Positions 1-12,017 of a stretch of DNA of 64,000 nucleotides are shown piece after piece (within the stretch, counting starts at the first letter, position 1; each line of letters starts with the position of its first letter). The notes under the pieces were generated by a model. That model had not been told where the DNA came from. It made no database searches and was given only the letters and a program-made list of their open reading frames with translations. The position numbers and the translations under genes were made by a program. Source of the stretch: Xestospongia muta (taxonomy: Eukaryota; Porifera; Demospongiae; Haplosclerida; Petrosiidae); assembly GCA_963693285.1 (NCBI GenBank), contig OY848920.1:3299135-3363134 (forward strand), written 5' to 3'.

Positions 1-330
1 CTGATATATAACTTGGCTTATTCTTTTAGTCTGGAACTGTCCCTAAACATGGTGATCTGTGAAAGTAGGCACTTCTCTTAATCTGACATAAAATTTTATT
101 TTTCTCAGGATTACAATACAGTAGGAAGATGGATAACATTTGGGGAGGGGCATTAGATTGTAGTTGGATTTCAAATAATTACTAACAGTTAGTATCTTCA
201 ATAAATTAAATGACTGTAGTATACTCAAACTTGATAGGATGTGTGTCCCTCACCTAAAACTTTTTTTGAGGTACTTACCTCCTGCCCCATTGTTCCTACT
301 CCACTAAGTAACAACACGTCTACTAACCAG

Positions 331-455
331 TAATGTCTTCACATAATGTTCACGTTTCTTTACAATGTTATACTGTTGTATAGATCCAAAAGCATCAAGT
401 AAATTTCTTCTGGTTGTAGCATTTTCAGCTTTGTCATGCAATCCACAACTGATAT
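331..455 (-). pseudogene. Relic of a Death-fold (type 1) exon
   Basis: Read on the minus strand, this stretch matches the second half of the type 1 Death-fold exon at 1720-1988: a YQLWI segment, a Thr/Arg-Arg-Asn-Leu-Leu segment, then an alpha-helical tail ending in VKTL. The two halves lie in different frames, so at least one frameshift separates the YQLWI part from the rest, and no intact open frame spans the domain. Flanking DNA (about 780-880) also matches DNA beside the relic at 18,553-18,682, so both appear to descend from one duplicated segment. It could be a decayed extra C-terminal exon of the gene to its right. Confidence 0.5.
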
Positions 456-1719
456 ACACGTATCAAGTCAATACATCCAACTAACTCTATACTGTTTAAT
501 TAATTGTCTCCAAATCAAACTACTTAGTAGTTCTGACATAGAGAGTTAATTCTTTTAGCCGAGGGTGTTAATATAAGAACTGAGAGAAGCCGCTAAAGAA
601 CACAATTGCAATTACCGTTTCTGTAACGCCCACTATTTAATTATTATTGCTAAATACAACAAAAGAATTTTAAAGAACAAACACAATTCTACAGATGTAT
701 AGTGATGTACATAGTTATAGGTAGTTAATTAAAGTAGTGTCATCAGATTCATTTCTTGGTTTAGACAATATGTCAAGAGAAGTTACAAGGATCTCACTTC
801 CAGGATATTGAGGTATGTATCTGTGGAATTAATAAATAATAATTATGTACAGTAACTACAGAATATATCTAACTACTATATCAAATTTTAACTAATATAT
901 CAAATTTTCTTATGCTAGTCATGTTACTAATTTTAGACACAAGCTTGAGTAAGAAGACTGACTGTGAGTGAGGGCTTAATAAACAATATTTTTTGTTCAG
1001 GCTTACTTTACTCTAATCTTATATAACTCTTAATAAAAACAAGTAGGTTATTGGTAACAAAAGTCTAAGATGGTACAAGGCTTTTCATACAAGACTATTA
1101 TATAAGCAGCAACAAAGAGACAATATATTTAAGTCCATAGCACAGATATCTCTGATATAAACATAGATGTAAATCTATCAGTTAAAATGACCAGTGTGGG
1201 AGACATTTTAATTAGTTGAATAGGAAGTTCATGTTCCTCTCTCTTTTGTCTTTTCTGTAATTATAGACTTAGTCCTATACATGTAATGGAACTGTCTTGT
1301 CTAAAGGCACAATCTTTCAATGCAAAGCACTGGCCACAAATCATTCAATTATTTTCAATAGTTTAAATGAACTATCATTTACATGTATACATGAACATAT
1401 CCACATACCATGTACATACTTGTATTAAGGTAACTAGTATACTTACTATATTGTACTTGTTGATATACATAACATCACTTATATAGATTGAACACTCTCA
1501 TTATTTCTCACCTACAGATATGAGGAAATGAGTTTGTAATACCAATTTGTGGTCACAAGATGTTTACATAATCTATACTGTTATGAAACCACAAGTATAT
1601 AAGTAAATAATATACATATCAGTATACTTGTGTATAGGCCAACAACAAAGAACTATTTCTTAGTTAGGAAGTACACTCTATGCACATGTATACAGTGATA
1701 TATGTACAATATAACTTAC

Positions 1720-1988
1720 CATGGTTTCTAAATACTCTCTATATTTCCTGGCTATATCGTTTAATCTAATAGCACTTAAAGCAGCTAATAAACTCCTCCT
1801 TGTTGCTTCTTTTGCTTTCTCCTCAATCCATAATTGATACATACTGGTACAGTCCTGACATCCAGCTAGATCCATACTGTTCAGTTCTAATTTCACACCC
1901 AGCTTATTCCACTTTGCAGTTTCAACATATGTAGTTAATTCTAGAATTGTAGGTTGTTGATCCAAGAGTTGATCTAGTGACATATTAC
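1720..1988 (-). CDS. Gene 1, C-terminal Death-fold exon (type 1)
   Basis: This exon of 269 nt starts in phase 1 after an AG at 1989-1990 and ends in phase 0 at a strong GTAAGT donor. It encodes about 89 residues. The pattern fits a Death-fold six-helix bundle: a W-x2-LG motif in the first half (KWNKLGVKLEL), a conserved Cys (DLAGC), then MYQLWIEEKAKEATRRSL and an amphipathic last helix. Death-fold domains mediate homotypic assembly in cell-death and immune signalling; that role here is inferred. It follows the GTPase exon (donor at 2,484, phase 1), so the gene model joins GTPase and Death-fold. Related exons lie at 32,556-32,830 and 19,601-19,854. No stop is reached before the donor, so the protein continues into an exon not identified, possibly beyond the left edge. 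Confidence 0.72.
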
Positions 1989-2483
1989 CTATCAAATAAA
2001 ATAATACTAATGTTTTAAAGACAGTGATGTAAATAAAACCTTTATAGAAAGTATATAATACTACAAAGACAGTACAGGTAGTAGGAACACTATGATACTA
2101 TCAGATTATTGTATTGTCAATTGTTTCTTTAAACAAAGTACTTTCAATTCAATAGCTATAGACTTGAAAAAATTAACAAAAGCTGCTCTTTAATGTAATG
2201 GCATTTGTTTATAAAACTTAGTATAATGAAGAATCATGATGTGATCTTATATGTAATGTATTACAAATATCACTACTGTATGCTCTAACATGTAGTTACA
2301 AATAATATATAATAACACTTTGTGGTATTCAGATGATCTAATGCTTTGGTTATTAAATTGTGAGGATATCTTTCACACAAGTTAGAGGAAGATGGGAGAT
2401 ACTGTTTATTTTTGACTTTAAATAAATATAATCATAATTATAAATTAATAATATATGTATTGTTACATTAAATCAAGACTCAC

Positions 2484-4499
2484 GATTCATAGTGAACCAA
2501 GGTTGATGACGAGTTTTATCGATAACATTAGAAGTGCAACTTTCACAGCATACGACTGTTTTCTTGTCTTCCTTTAACTGACAGAAATGTTCTGTAGTTT
2601 TATTGGAGCATATGGTACAGTAAAAATATTCTTTAAGTTTTCCTACGTTAGATATATATCGGAAGTTATGAATCACCTCACAAATTCCTGCATGGACAAC
2701 TTCACGTATAGTACTACATCTTTTGTAAGGATCTGAATAATACACTGCAATCCAATAAATCCCATCTACTAATAGAACATCACCATAATTAGTGTGTAAA
2801 GTGATCATATTACGATAACGTGGTGTGGAACGTAGGGGGCGTTTAAGTTGAAATCTCGGCTGATCTTTATGATGTAAAAGGGTCACAACTAATGCAGGAA
2901 ATACACCTCGAGGAAAAGGCTTCATATCCCAAGACAGAATTAGAGGATCTACATGTTCCTTAAAAGGGGATGGTATAGACTTATACTCAGTAGATGGTTT
3001 AGTAGGAAGGACAGTTGGTAGAAAGTATTTTCCTTTTTCAGGTAGAGAGGCCATTATAAATAAACTTGTCATTAACTTGAGAAAATCTTGTGGTGTAAAC
3101 TCAGGATAGAATCCTTGTGATAAATGTGAATTGGGTGATATCAACAAGTCTTCTGTAAATGTTCCTTCATCTTTTAGTTCTTCATGAGCAGCAGGATTAT
3201 ATAGAGAGATACCTCCTTCTTCCAAATCATCAACAGCATCAGCAAAAGAGATATTGATTAAATCAGAGAGCCTCTCAAATAATGGTTGAGGATGAAGAAA
3301 TGCTATATTAGGTAAGATTTTAGGAAAGTATAGAAAGATGGTCAGGTCATGGTAGTACATCAATGCTGCATGGACTTCTCTAGGGTTCATTTCCAAGGTC
3401 ATGCCAATTTCTAAACACTTAGACAGAGATACAATGCTAGATTTCGAAGATTTATGAAGCTGATCTAATTCAAGTTGAAACAAAAACCATCGAATAGGGA
3501 TTTCTGCCTCAATAAAATACTGGCAGATTTTCTTACGAATCCTAGCAGCCAATGTTATCTCATAATCATTTCTGGAAGTAGTATTGACAGGAAATATTAC
3601 TTCATTTCCAGCTTTACGATACATAATTGTGGCTTCCTTAAATTTTTCTAAAACTGTTGAGAGAATAGTATTTTTGGTTTTGAGAGACTCACCAGACTCC
3701 AACATTTTATCCAAGAATGTCCCTAGTACTATGTAGTAGGGTTCTTGAACATGTTTCATATGGATGTTTGGTAACTCTGGAAAATCTACTGACAACACTG
3801 AACGAAATGATGATTCAATAAGTTGCAAATTTGTAATCTGTTTTTCTACTGGCTCACCAATTTGCTTTCCCTCAATACTGAAGAAGAACTTGGCTTTGTC
3901 GTTAAGCTTTTCGTTTAACTTGTGTGTAAGAATATTGACAGAGTGATATCGTAACAAAATCGGAGCAATGTCTAAAAAGGCAGCCTGACCACCAGTATCA
4001 ACACCATATATCCAATGAGATTGATAAAGCTCTTCAGATTTCTGTGCATGTGGTAAAAGCTTAATAATTTCCTGAGTTACTGTAGGTTTAGAAAAAGAAG
4101 AGCTCTGATCAACTGTTTGATGACCAGCTATAGTTGATGATTCAAAATCATCACTGTCTGATGTTTCTTCTGTTGAGTGATCAACTGATTCCTCTAATGA
4201 CTCTTTTGGTTTGTGAGGTCGGATGCTATGTTTAACTCCTTGAGCAATTATTGCTTTAAGAGACTCGTGGTCTATTTTTCTCCACACAGAATCATCACCT
4301 ACAGTCGCAGATATGATCCTTGGTTCTTTTGCTGCAATTACTGGAGTACTGCTATGGCAATGTGGAGGATCCTCGTTATAAAGCAGGTTTAAAAAGGAGG
4401 ACTTGCCAGTTCCAGGTGCACCTGAGACAGAAAACTTAGACCATTTAGCAGTGACGTAGCCCTCCTTCATAGCTTTGTCCAGTAACTTCTTGTTAGCAC
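2484..4499 (-). CDS. Gene 1, Roc-COR-like GTPase exon
   Basis: A single large exon of 2,016 nt (672 codons), phase 1 at both ends: acceptor AG at 4500-4501 and GTGAGT donor just before an in-intron stop. Counted from the start of the open frame, a P-loop lies at about residues 36-43 (GAPGTGKS), a switch II motif DTGGQ at 177-181 and a G4-like FLDK at 271-274. These are G1, G3 and a divergent G4 of a small GTPase. Ser/Asp/Glu-rich residues fill the switch I region (105-145). From about 340 to 460 a W-x-FQLE...PREVHAALMYYHDL pattern resembles a COR domain, the dimerisation unit of ROCO proteins. The C terminus has a Cys/His cluster (CTICSN, HFC, CCESC) likely to bind zinc. No LRR or kinase is seen. 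The paralogue at 33,186-35,204 is nearly identical. Confidence 0.8.
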
Positions 4500-5169
4500 C
4501 TAATATATAATACAAATAAAATTTCAAACTTTAATTTAAGTAAACAATGTTAACAAGAATTACATAATATATTATAATGATTAGACTTCTAATTGTGGTA
4601 GTTATAAATTATAGATATTTCAAATTTCCAATTCAATCCTTTAGTACTAGCTAGAATATAGTCAGTTCCTATTGTCCAGTTTAACAAGTACAAGTACATA
4701 ACTCTTTGTGTACATGTACAATAGATAATAGAGTAAAGGAAAGAGATAAGACTTGTGGGTGTGGTTACAATAGGACATAAATTTATATAGCTATCATATA
4801 AATGAACACATGTACAGTTGACTGGAGTCATAATTTCAGTAACAATTACAAACAACATGTTTACAGTAGTAAGGTATGTAATGTTTGAACTTTCATTGTT
4901 ATATATAAAGTTCACAAAAGCTTATACAATAGTGTTCACATTAAGGTGACAAGTGTACTTGGTTTATATTAATCACTTTTTATTAAATCAGTGGGTGTAA
5001 TGTTGTGATAATTGTTGTGATAATAAGCCACAAGTATATTGATTAATAATTTATATTAGCACAGTATAGTTATAAGGTCTTGTGGTTAGGAATCACTGAA
5101 ACAACTTGAAAACCTTCATGTGTTGTCCTAGATATATTGACAAGTGAGTATGAGAAGCAAAAACAACTA

Positions 5170-5860
5170 TTTGTTGAGTATATTATCAGTAATGGTCCTG
5201 GTAGAGATACACACTAAACTTTTCTCTAGTGACAATGGTAAGAATCCATACCAGGAATACTTAGTATTAAGGGACATATATGCACTGGGCTCCAAAATGA
5301 CCTCCTGAATAAACCATCCCAGTACGTAATAAGTATCAAGGGATACTTGGTATTAATGGTCACATACACATGTACTGGACTACTATAAGGACCATCCCAG
5401 GATGTACAAAGTATCAAGAACATAGTGTTAAGGGATACATATATACACTAGGTTCCAAAATGAACCCCTAAATGAACTATCTTAGGATAAAATAAGTACT
5501 AAAGGATACTCAGTATTAAGTGATACATAGGAATGAACTAGGCTCCTGACACTCATCACCCCAGGATGTACTAAGTATCTAGTGATACCACCATTTAGGG
5601 ATATTATGTACTGGCCTCATGAATAGACCATTCCATGATGTATTAGAGTAGTTAGTAAATATGAATACTTAGCACTAAGTAATGTGTATATGTCTTGAAT
5701 TGGGATCATATCAAGATGCACCAGTAATACTTGGTATTGAGGAACATACATGTACTAAACACAGCCAGTATCAAGTTTAAGGATATTCAGTGTTGACATT
5801 GGTCCAGTCTTAAGGACTACTTAGTATCCTGGGATATATAGGATTGTTAGTTAATATAAA
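5170..5860. repeat. Degenerate intronic tandem array, copy 1
   Basis: Roughly 80-100 bp units recur with a core like CCAGGATGTACTAAGTATC, followed by GATAC and a CACTGGGCTC-type segment. The units are diverged in length and sequence. The array lies in the intron between the linker exon and the GTPase exon. A paralogous array occupies 35,850-36,440 and a short version lies at 31,020-31,215. Confidence 0.7.
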
Positions 5861-6070
5861 GGACAACATGTGGTAGTACTGAAGATCACTATTTATTGAA
5901 ACTAAAGATCAGAACAAGTGAGCGAAAACTGTTTGTTTAAAACAATTACAGGACTACCTGGTATGCCAAGTAAATTAGGTAATATACAACCTCTCACATG
6001 AACATTTGTTTCTAATCTAATACTAATAGTCTTATAGGACCTTTGTTATTACTCACATTGTTTACTATGT

Positions 6071-6349
6071 AATAGTTAGAGACCTACGCGAGGTTATTTA
6101 GTTGTTTAGTAACCCGAAAATTCCAAATAATACCCGCGCCGCAGACGAGGGCATTATTTAGAATTCGAGGGTTACTGAGCAACTAAATAATCGACGCGTA
6201 GGGCTCTAGGTGACTTAGTAAAGAGATGCAATAACATCGCGTTACCATAGTATTTTATATAGTAACCTCCGTACAGGTTACTAATAAATATAAAAAACCT
6301 AAGGCTGGCCAATCAAATTGCAGTATTTGCGTCTGGTATAAACTAACAT
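6071..6349. mobile_element. Fold-back insertion present only in copy 1
   Basis: Copy 2 (around 36,640) reads straight across this point, from TTTACTATG to TAATATAAAAC, so about 280 bp are extra here. The inserted DNA contains a long imperfect inverted repeat, 6,078-6,207: the left arm begins AGAGACCTACGCG, and the right arm reads AGAGCCCTACGCG when reversed. The arms then match along a stretch with GGTTATTTAGTTG and AGTAACCC. It has no open frame and is more GC-rich than its surroundings. A non-autonomous fold-back element is the simplest reading; no clear target duplication beyond TA/TAA can be assigned. Confidence 0.65.
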
Positions 6350-6462
6350 AATATAAAACTATCAGTTAGTCCTGGGAAGAAGCTATAATTATAATACTAC
6401 AGTAAATGTCCAGTGTAACAGTTAAAATAATGTATTGACATATTATATAGAAATTAAATTAC

Positions 6463-6519
6463 CTGAATCAGATATTTCAGTGTCAGGATTAAGATTAGAT
6501 TGAAGTCTCAAAATTACAC
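6463..6519 (-). CDS. Gene 1, linker exon
   Basis: A 57-nt exon (19 codons), phase 1 at both ends, with acceptor TATATAG and donor TCAG|GTAATT. It encodes a short polar peptide ending NPDTEISDSG. The equivalent exon in copy 2 (36,757-36,828) keeps the same borders and C-terminal sequence but is 15 nt longer through an internal repeat. It joins the upstream Death-fold exon to the GTPase exon without breaking frame. No domain is recognised; it is probably a flexible spacer. Confidence 0.6.
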
Positions 6520-6974
6520 CTATATAAACAAACAAATTATAGATAATATCAATAATAATAATGAATTAATAAATAATGACCTAATGTTTGGATATACTAA
6601 CGACAAGTTAATACAGTTATTAGTTATGTTGTTGTCAAAATTGTATAAATTAATAAACTATAATTAACTGAACTGTCAGTTCTTTCACTCAAACCTAACA
6701 TTACATATTTTGGACCACATGTTCTGTATGTATTACATAACTCTGATGTATCAGTAACTTGTACTATGCTATGCCTTAATTAACCAATCAGGTTTCTCCA
6801 TTTTTAGGTCAATGAATAACTTCCATACCTCCCATAGAGATATAAGTTCTAATACAATCTTTGTTACAACACTACATCAATATGATACAAGCCCAAATCT
6901 AAGTTGCTAAATTCACAATTAAAATTAATTTCCTTAAGTATTCTAATTCTGACACATCCCTCTATACTTGACAA

Positions 6975-7905
6975 GTGTGTTCACATGTGATATCATAGAG
7001 ATGTACAAGCTCTACATCTACCTCTAACTTTGTCAAAAATAATTTTGGTTAAAGAAACATCAAATTTTACATCTAAACAAATCTCATTTGATGAATTTTT
7101 AGAAGCTTTATTGTTATTAATGATGGGTGTGTCTAGAATATTATGGGGACTGCTATGATCATCATAAGTCTAGATTCAGGGACATTTACACAGTGTACAG
7201 CTTCTGTACATAATAGTATACCGTATAGCGCTTTATTTTCGAGGAGCTAAAATTTAGAGGATTGCTGTAACTGAATTATTTTGGGGAATAAATTTCGAGG
7301 TTACTGCAATTATTAAACTTCGCCCTTAGCCGGCAAGAGTAGTGTACGTGGGCTTATTGCAATGGCTACTTTTAGTGTTGAAGCAATGGTTCATGGCTAC
7401 CATGTATACCAGTGTGTTTGGACTCCTATTGTTGGGGAAGAACTGTCATGCAGAAAGGAATACGGAAACACTCAAGATCCCTTCGCTGTGGCTGTGCTTT
7501 ACAGAACTACTACTTATCACATGTGTGGGGGTGTGGCTAAACCCCATAGCTGACTTTGATTATACCATATAATCCGAGGGCACAATTTCCTCGTCTAAGA
7601 CCAAAAACCTCAAATTTAAGCTCCTCGAAAATAAGGTGCTATACGGTAGTTATCTATAATATCTTTAACATGTGATATCATAGAGATGTACAAGCTCTAC
7701 ATCTTTGTCAAAAATAATTATTGTTAAAGAAACATCAAATTTTACCTCTAAACAAATTTAATGTGATGAATTTTTAGAAACTTTATTGTTATTAATGATG
7801 GGTGTGTCTAGAAAATTATGGGGGCTGCTATGATCAACATAAGTCTAGATTCAGGGACATTTACACAGTGTACAGCTTCTGTACATAATGGTATAGTTAT
7901 CTATA
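6975..7905. repeat. Tandem duplication of about 245 bp, first unit split by a transposon
   Basis: The sequence from CATGTGATATCATAGAG at 6,975 to the transposon at 7,221 is repeated from about 7,668 to 7,905. The second unit lacks the transposon and about ten bases near its start. Copy 2 of the large block has only one unit, and that one contains the transposon. Confidence 0.75.
7221..7646. mobile_element. TA-flanked inverted-repeat element (non-autonomous DNA transposon)
   Basis: A 426-bp element with near-perfect inverted ends of about 40 bp beginning CCGTATAGCGC at the left and (reversed) CCGTATAGCAC at the right. TA flanks both ends, and the second tandem unit near 7,895 gives an empty site with a single TA. 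A TA duplication suggests the Tc1/mariner class or a relative. Inside, on the plus strand at 7,362-7,553, is a reading frame with a HIRAN-like signature (HGYHVYQCVWTP, then DPFAVAVL). HIRAN-like modules are known in animal mobile elements. No transposase is present. Confidence 0.8.
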
Positions 7906-8208
7906 ACATCTTTAACTAAACAGATAAGTATTATTATTTTAGTCAATATGTTGTTTCCATGTGTGTATATGTTATGAGACATATTGTAAGATAGACACAT
8001 CCTAAAAACACAATAAAGTTCATTCTAAATACCAGTACTACATACTACATGTATGTTGTGATGTATAGAAGTAGTTAATAAAAAACGATATCAAAGTCTT
8101 TGACAACAGAATGATAACATTTTGTAATTCAAAATGTTTGTACTATACAGTTTATTGACAGTGACAGTATTAATAAAACAACCTCATTACTTAATAATAA
8201 TAACTTAC

Positions 8209-8502
8209 TAATTTTAAGATATTGACGTATCATATCAGCTATCTCCTTGTTGTTAATGACAGGACTCTCCATAGCAGTAATCATTGTTTCCCAAGTATCA
8301 GGAGATGATTTTGTATCTTCCCAAATGTTGGTTACTTTCTCGAGTTTGGTTACATCATTGTCCTCACTTTGTTTTATCTCATCCAAAACATTGCGACGTA
8401 CTTGTAATGATAATCCAATATCATACCATTTGTCTCTGATAACAACTAATGCGCTATATAGTTCACCTTCGTCTGGAGTCTCCTTTAATATACTGGTAAT
8501 AC
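8209..8502 (-). CDS. Gene 1, second Death-fold exon (type 2)
   Basis: An exon of exactly 294 nt (98 codons), phase 1 at both ends, with acceptor CTCAG and donor GTAAGT. The protein begins ITSILKETP and shows the Death-fold pattern: KWYDIGLSLQV in the second helix region, a downstream LDEIKQSEDND, and a late TWETMITAMESP followed by IADMIRQYL. All four type 2 exons in this window (8,209, 11,724, 39,463 and 42,980) have the same length and phases. They differ mainly at the loop after SILKETP and in the middle helices. Likely role: homotypic protein interaction (inferred from fold). Confidence 0.75.
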
Positions 8503-10978
8503 CTGAGATAACAATGAAACAATTATTATAACAAACTGTCATATTTTAAATTAATTAATGTCTTAAATATTATCATTATAAATGTATGTGGTATTGATTA
8601 AATGTTGACAAATGAAAACTTCAATTATCAATAAATGGACATGGAATTTAATACAGAAACTTGGAATATAAAATTGTAATTATATTTATACAATTAACTA
8701 GGACATCTACATGTACTACTATTCTTCTACTGTTAATAACATTTACTGTTTATCATTCAATGACTTCACTCACACTGATCTAACAAATTTACTACTTATA
8801 ATACAATGGTTTGTGGTTGGGCTTTAAATAGAATATGTTGTAAATGTTTCAACTAATACTGGATATTAAGCACTTTAGGGTGTGGCTTGTTTAGGTTAAT
8901 TATAAAGTAGTTGTACATGTGTATATGTTAACAAGTAAAGTAGTAATTTGTGTGTGTACTGTTGACATATACTAATATTAATAATTAACAGACATGTATA
9001 TAGTATTTAAAGTCATTTTGATCATTGTAACTTAAAAAGCAAAGTATAATACTAACACTCTTTTTCATAGTAAACATAGCTAACGTATCATAGTTTGTGT
9101 CATTATAATAACAGAAAAGTATCCATGTTTAACTATTTTCTATAGTATATAAAGACAATGATATAAACAGTAACTACATCACAGAGACAAACTAGAACTT
9201 AGCCTCATACCCAGACATTCATTCAAGGGAAGGATGGGTTGTAATCTATCAAACTAGACCCTCCTCTTTGCTAATGTACAAGAAGGGTCTAGTAAAGGTC
9301 ACAATTGATTAACTTCAACTGAACAATCAGATTCCCCTACTCATATTCTAGCTAGTGTGGGTGGTAGGAAGTAGAATATAAATGTTGTTCACTCTCTATT
9401 ATTGAAGTGAAGAAAGATATTTTATTCTTGTTTTCAAACTAAAACTGTTTTATGACTCTATAAGTCAGTAACTACGATGTTTTAAAGTATGTAAATCTAC
9501 AAACATAACATAAATGCATTTTAAGGGAAAATAGCCTGCTCTAGGAGAGGATGTGGCTTCTTCATTTCCGCTTATCATTACTAATAAAAATTCTGCGGTG
9601 ACCTTTGCTTTATATTTCTAACACATCAGTTAAGAGGAGGGTATAGCTGGATAGACTAGATGAACTGGTAACTACTACTTGTACATGTACCAATTAATTG
9701 GAATCAATGATAAAGTCATTCATGAGCTAATCCTTTAACAATGAAGTAGTCATAATTAAAGTAAAATAATAAATCAATGATATATATTCATTTCCTTTAT
9801 ATTATAGCTGACTATGGAAAGAGTTGGACTCTGTCTTCTAAAGCAGATAACATCAAGTTTGCTATGTAACATACAATAGAATGGTAAGTCTTAAAATATC
9901 AGATGAAATCAGTTACTGTTCATATCATATGAGTCATCAAATCAAGTGTATAAGTGTACATAAGGTAGATAGACATGTAATACACTGTATTGTAATGAAA
10001 TACAAACTAGAAAAACTAGAAAATTTTTCATTTGATTGAATCTACTGTATGGTCAATGAAGATGTGTTTTCAGTCTAACTTTAACTACAACAGTAACTGT
10101 GAGTTAAACAGATAAGGATTACTATCAAGTCAATGTGTTGGTATGGTATGTTCTATGTGTGACATGTTACATGTTATGAGATCATCTTGTGAGTGAAGGC
10201 TGGTTCACATAACAACACAAAGCCTTGCGTCACATTGTGTCATGTTGTGTAGTGTGTACTCACGTCAATTTATGAACACAGTGTGTGCACAACCTACAAA
10301 TGTGATGTGTCACAACGTGAGGATAGAATCAAGTTTCAAGCAATGCGTTCATCCAATGAAATTTCAATAACCACGTGTTTTGAGTTTTGACAGACAAGAA
10401 ACTTATTGAGACTGTTCATTGTTTCCCTTGCTTGTGGAAAGTATCTAGCAAAAGCTACAAGGATGCAAGAGCAAGAGAAAACACATGGAAGGAAGTGGCA
10501 AGCTAGGTAACTGAATAAACAACAAACAGAAATTATACATAGCTGTTGAGTAAATATAGGATACACCTACATTGTTCACTTCAGTCTCCATTTTGTACTA
10601 GTAATAGAGTTTATAATGATGAGGATGGAGTTTTGTTCACATGTATCCTCTTTTTTATATGAACAACATTGATGCTACACTACAAATAGAGACACCAAGA
10701 GTGAAAAGTGACCCATATACAAGTGTAGTTTGTTGAACCCATCTTTAGACACATCCAAACACATTAGAAGTTCATTCTTAATATAAGTACTACATACTAT
10801 ATGTACGTTAAAACTCATTGACACTATACTGTAATTATTCTAAAATTTTGTGCCTCTAATTTCAATAATAACTAATTGTTTGTAAACTTTATATAATTTT
10901 TCTCTCTAATATTCCTTTGTAAAATTAAAGCTCCATGTATTTATAATTTTGTCATTTACTTCCTTATTTGGCAAGGTG

Positions 10979-11041
10979 TGTAATGGAGAAGATGGTGATT
11001 TGGACATTGAAGAAAGCAAAGAGGACAGCATTTTACTGTAA
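10979..11041 (+). other. Conserved plus-strand acidic mini-frame, copy 1
   Basis: On the strand opposite the host gene, a short open frame encodes an acidic tail (EDGDLDIEESKEDSILL) and ends in TAA. An AG (GGCAAG) precedes it. The same frame, with the same length and stop, occurs at 42,237-42,296 and in a more diverged form at 27,930-27,989. Differences are mostly synonymous or conservative. It may be the last exon of an antisense gene or a relic; no upstream coding exon was convincingly found. Confidence 0.35.
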
Positions 11042-11723
11042 TGATTATCATTGTTATTCATTTTAATACCATAATAGTAGATCAGTTTGGAATATTCTCA
11101 TGACACATGTTCTACTATTCTTCTATTTATTGTGATCACTACTGTGTATCTATCATGACTATTCATTTCTTCTATTTCTCTGAAACTTGTCTCCTACCTC
11201 AGGACTCCATTCAACTTTGTAAATGTGATAACCTCTGTACCATATTGGACAAATTGGCTCCTAGAACTTAGTCTGTTGTCTCTTTATTTTTAATTAGTTT
11301 GTCCTTGTTACTGTACATTGTTACTTTGGTACAGTGTATTGACAGTGACATTAGGTGTGGTTTATATTTAATTTAATTCAATAAACTTTACATCTATAAA
11401 CTGACTTAATTCCATTCAAAAAGGATTGTTAATGACCTTCATTATATGGAAAGGTCAGAACAAGACATGACTACCTACAAACTGATCACAATTATTCATA
11501 ACATGTACAAAACATTCCTGTGTTCAAATTATAACTGATACAATCAACATCAAACCACTTTGAAGTGGATTGAGACTAATTTGATTTTTCAATCACATTC
11601 AACGGATGTACATTGTGTGTGAACAATGTTGATTATAACTGAATTAAATACACTTTACAGTAGTAGTCTGAACACCACTATTAATAACCTCATTACTTAA
11701 TAATAATAACTTATTACTCTTAC

Positions 11724-12017
11724 CTGTACTAAGATATTGACGTATTATATCAGCTGTCTCCTTGTCATTAACAATAGGACTCTCAATAGCAGTAACCACG
11801 GTTTCCCAAGTATCAGGAGATGGTTGAGATCCTTTCCAAACGTTGATCACTTCCACGAGTTTGGATATGTTGTCATCTTCACTTTGTTTTAAATCATCCA
11901 AAACATTGCGACGTACTTGTAATGATAATCCAATATCATACCATTTGTCACTAATATCATATAATAGATAGGCTAGTTCATATTGTGTAGGAGTCTCCTT
12001 TAATATACTGGTAATAT
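11724..12017 (-). CDS. Gene 1, first Death-fold exon (type 2)
   Basis: A 294-nt exon, phase 1 to phase 1, acceptor CTCAG and donor ACAG|GTAAGA. The product reads DITSILKETP, then KWYDIGLSLQVRRNVLDDL, a charged SEDDN loop, TWETVVTAIESP and ADIIRQYLSTG. It is the first domain after the short N-terminal exon at 12,475-12,490, whose phase 1 end fits. Its closest relative is 42,980-43,273, which occupies the same position in gene 2, so the two-domain layout existed before the block duplicated. Confidence 0.75.

Noticed and set aside
3764..3946. Plus-strand frame of 60 codons, also at 34,469-34,651
   Set aside because: Antisense shadow of the GTPase exon; conserved only because that exon is.
4589..4915. 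Minus-strand frame of 108 codons, hydrophobic, also at 35,294-35,554
   Set aside because: It lies in the intron before the GTPase exon. The two copies differ by an in-frame deletion and scattered replacements, and the phase does not fit the neighbouring exons.
9262..9294. Hairpin CTAGACCCTCC...GGGTCTAG, also at 40,506-40,538
   Set aside because: Short, and differs between the copies in loop and stem. No terminator-like or RNA-gene context; probably a by-product of duplication.
10336..10566. Minus-strand frame of 76 codons, also at 41,617-41,826
   Set aside because: It is kept only because the block was duplicated. The copies differ at a lost stop and at non-conservative sites, no family pattern was seen, and no splice sites bound it.
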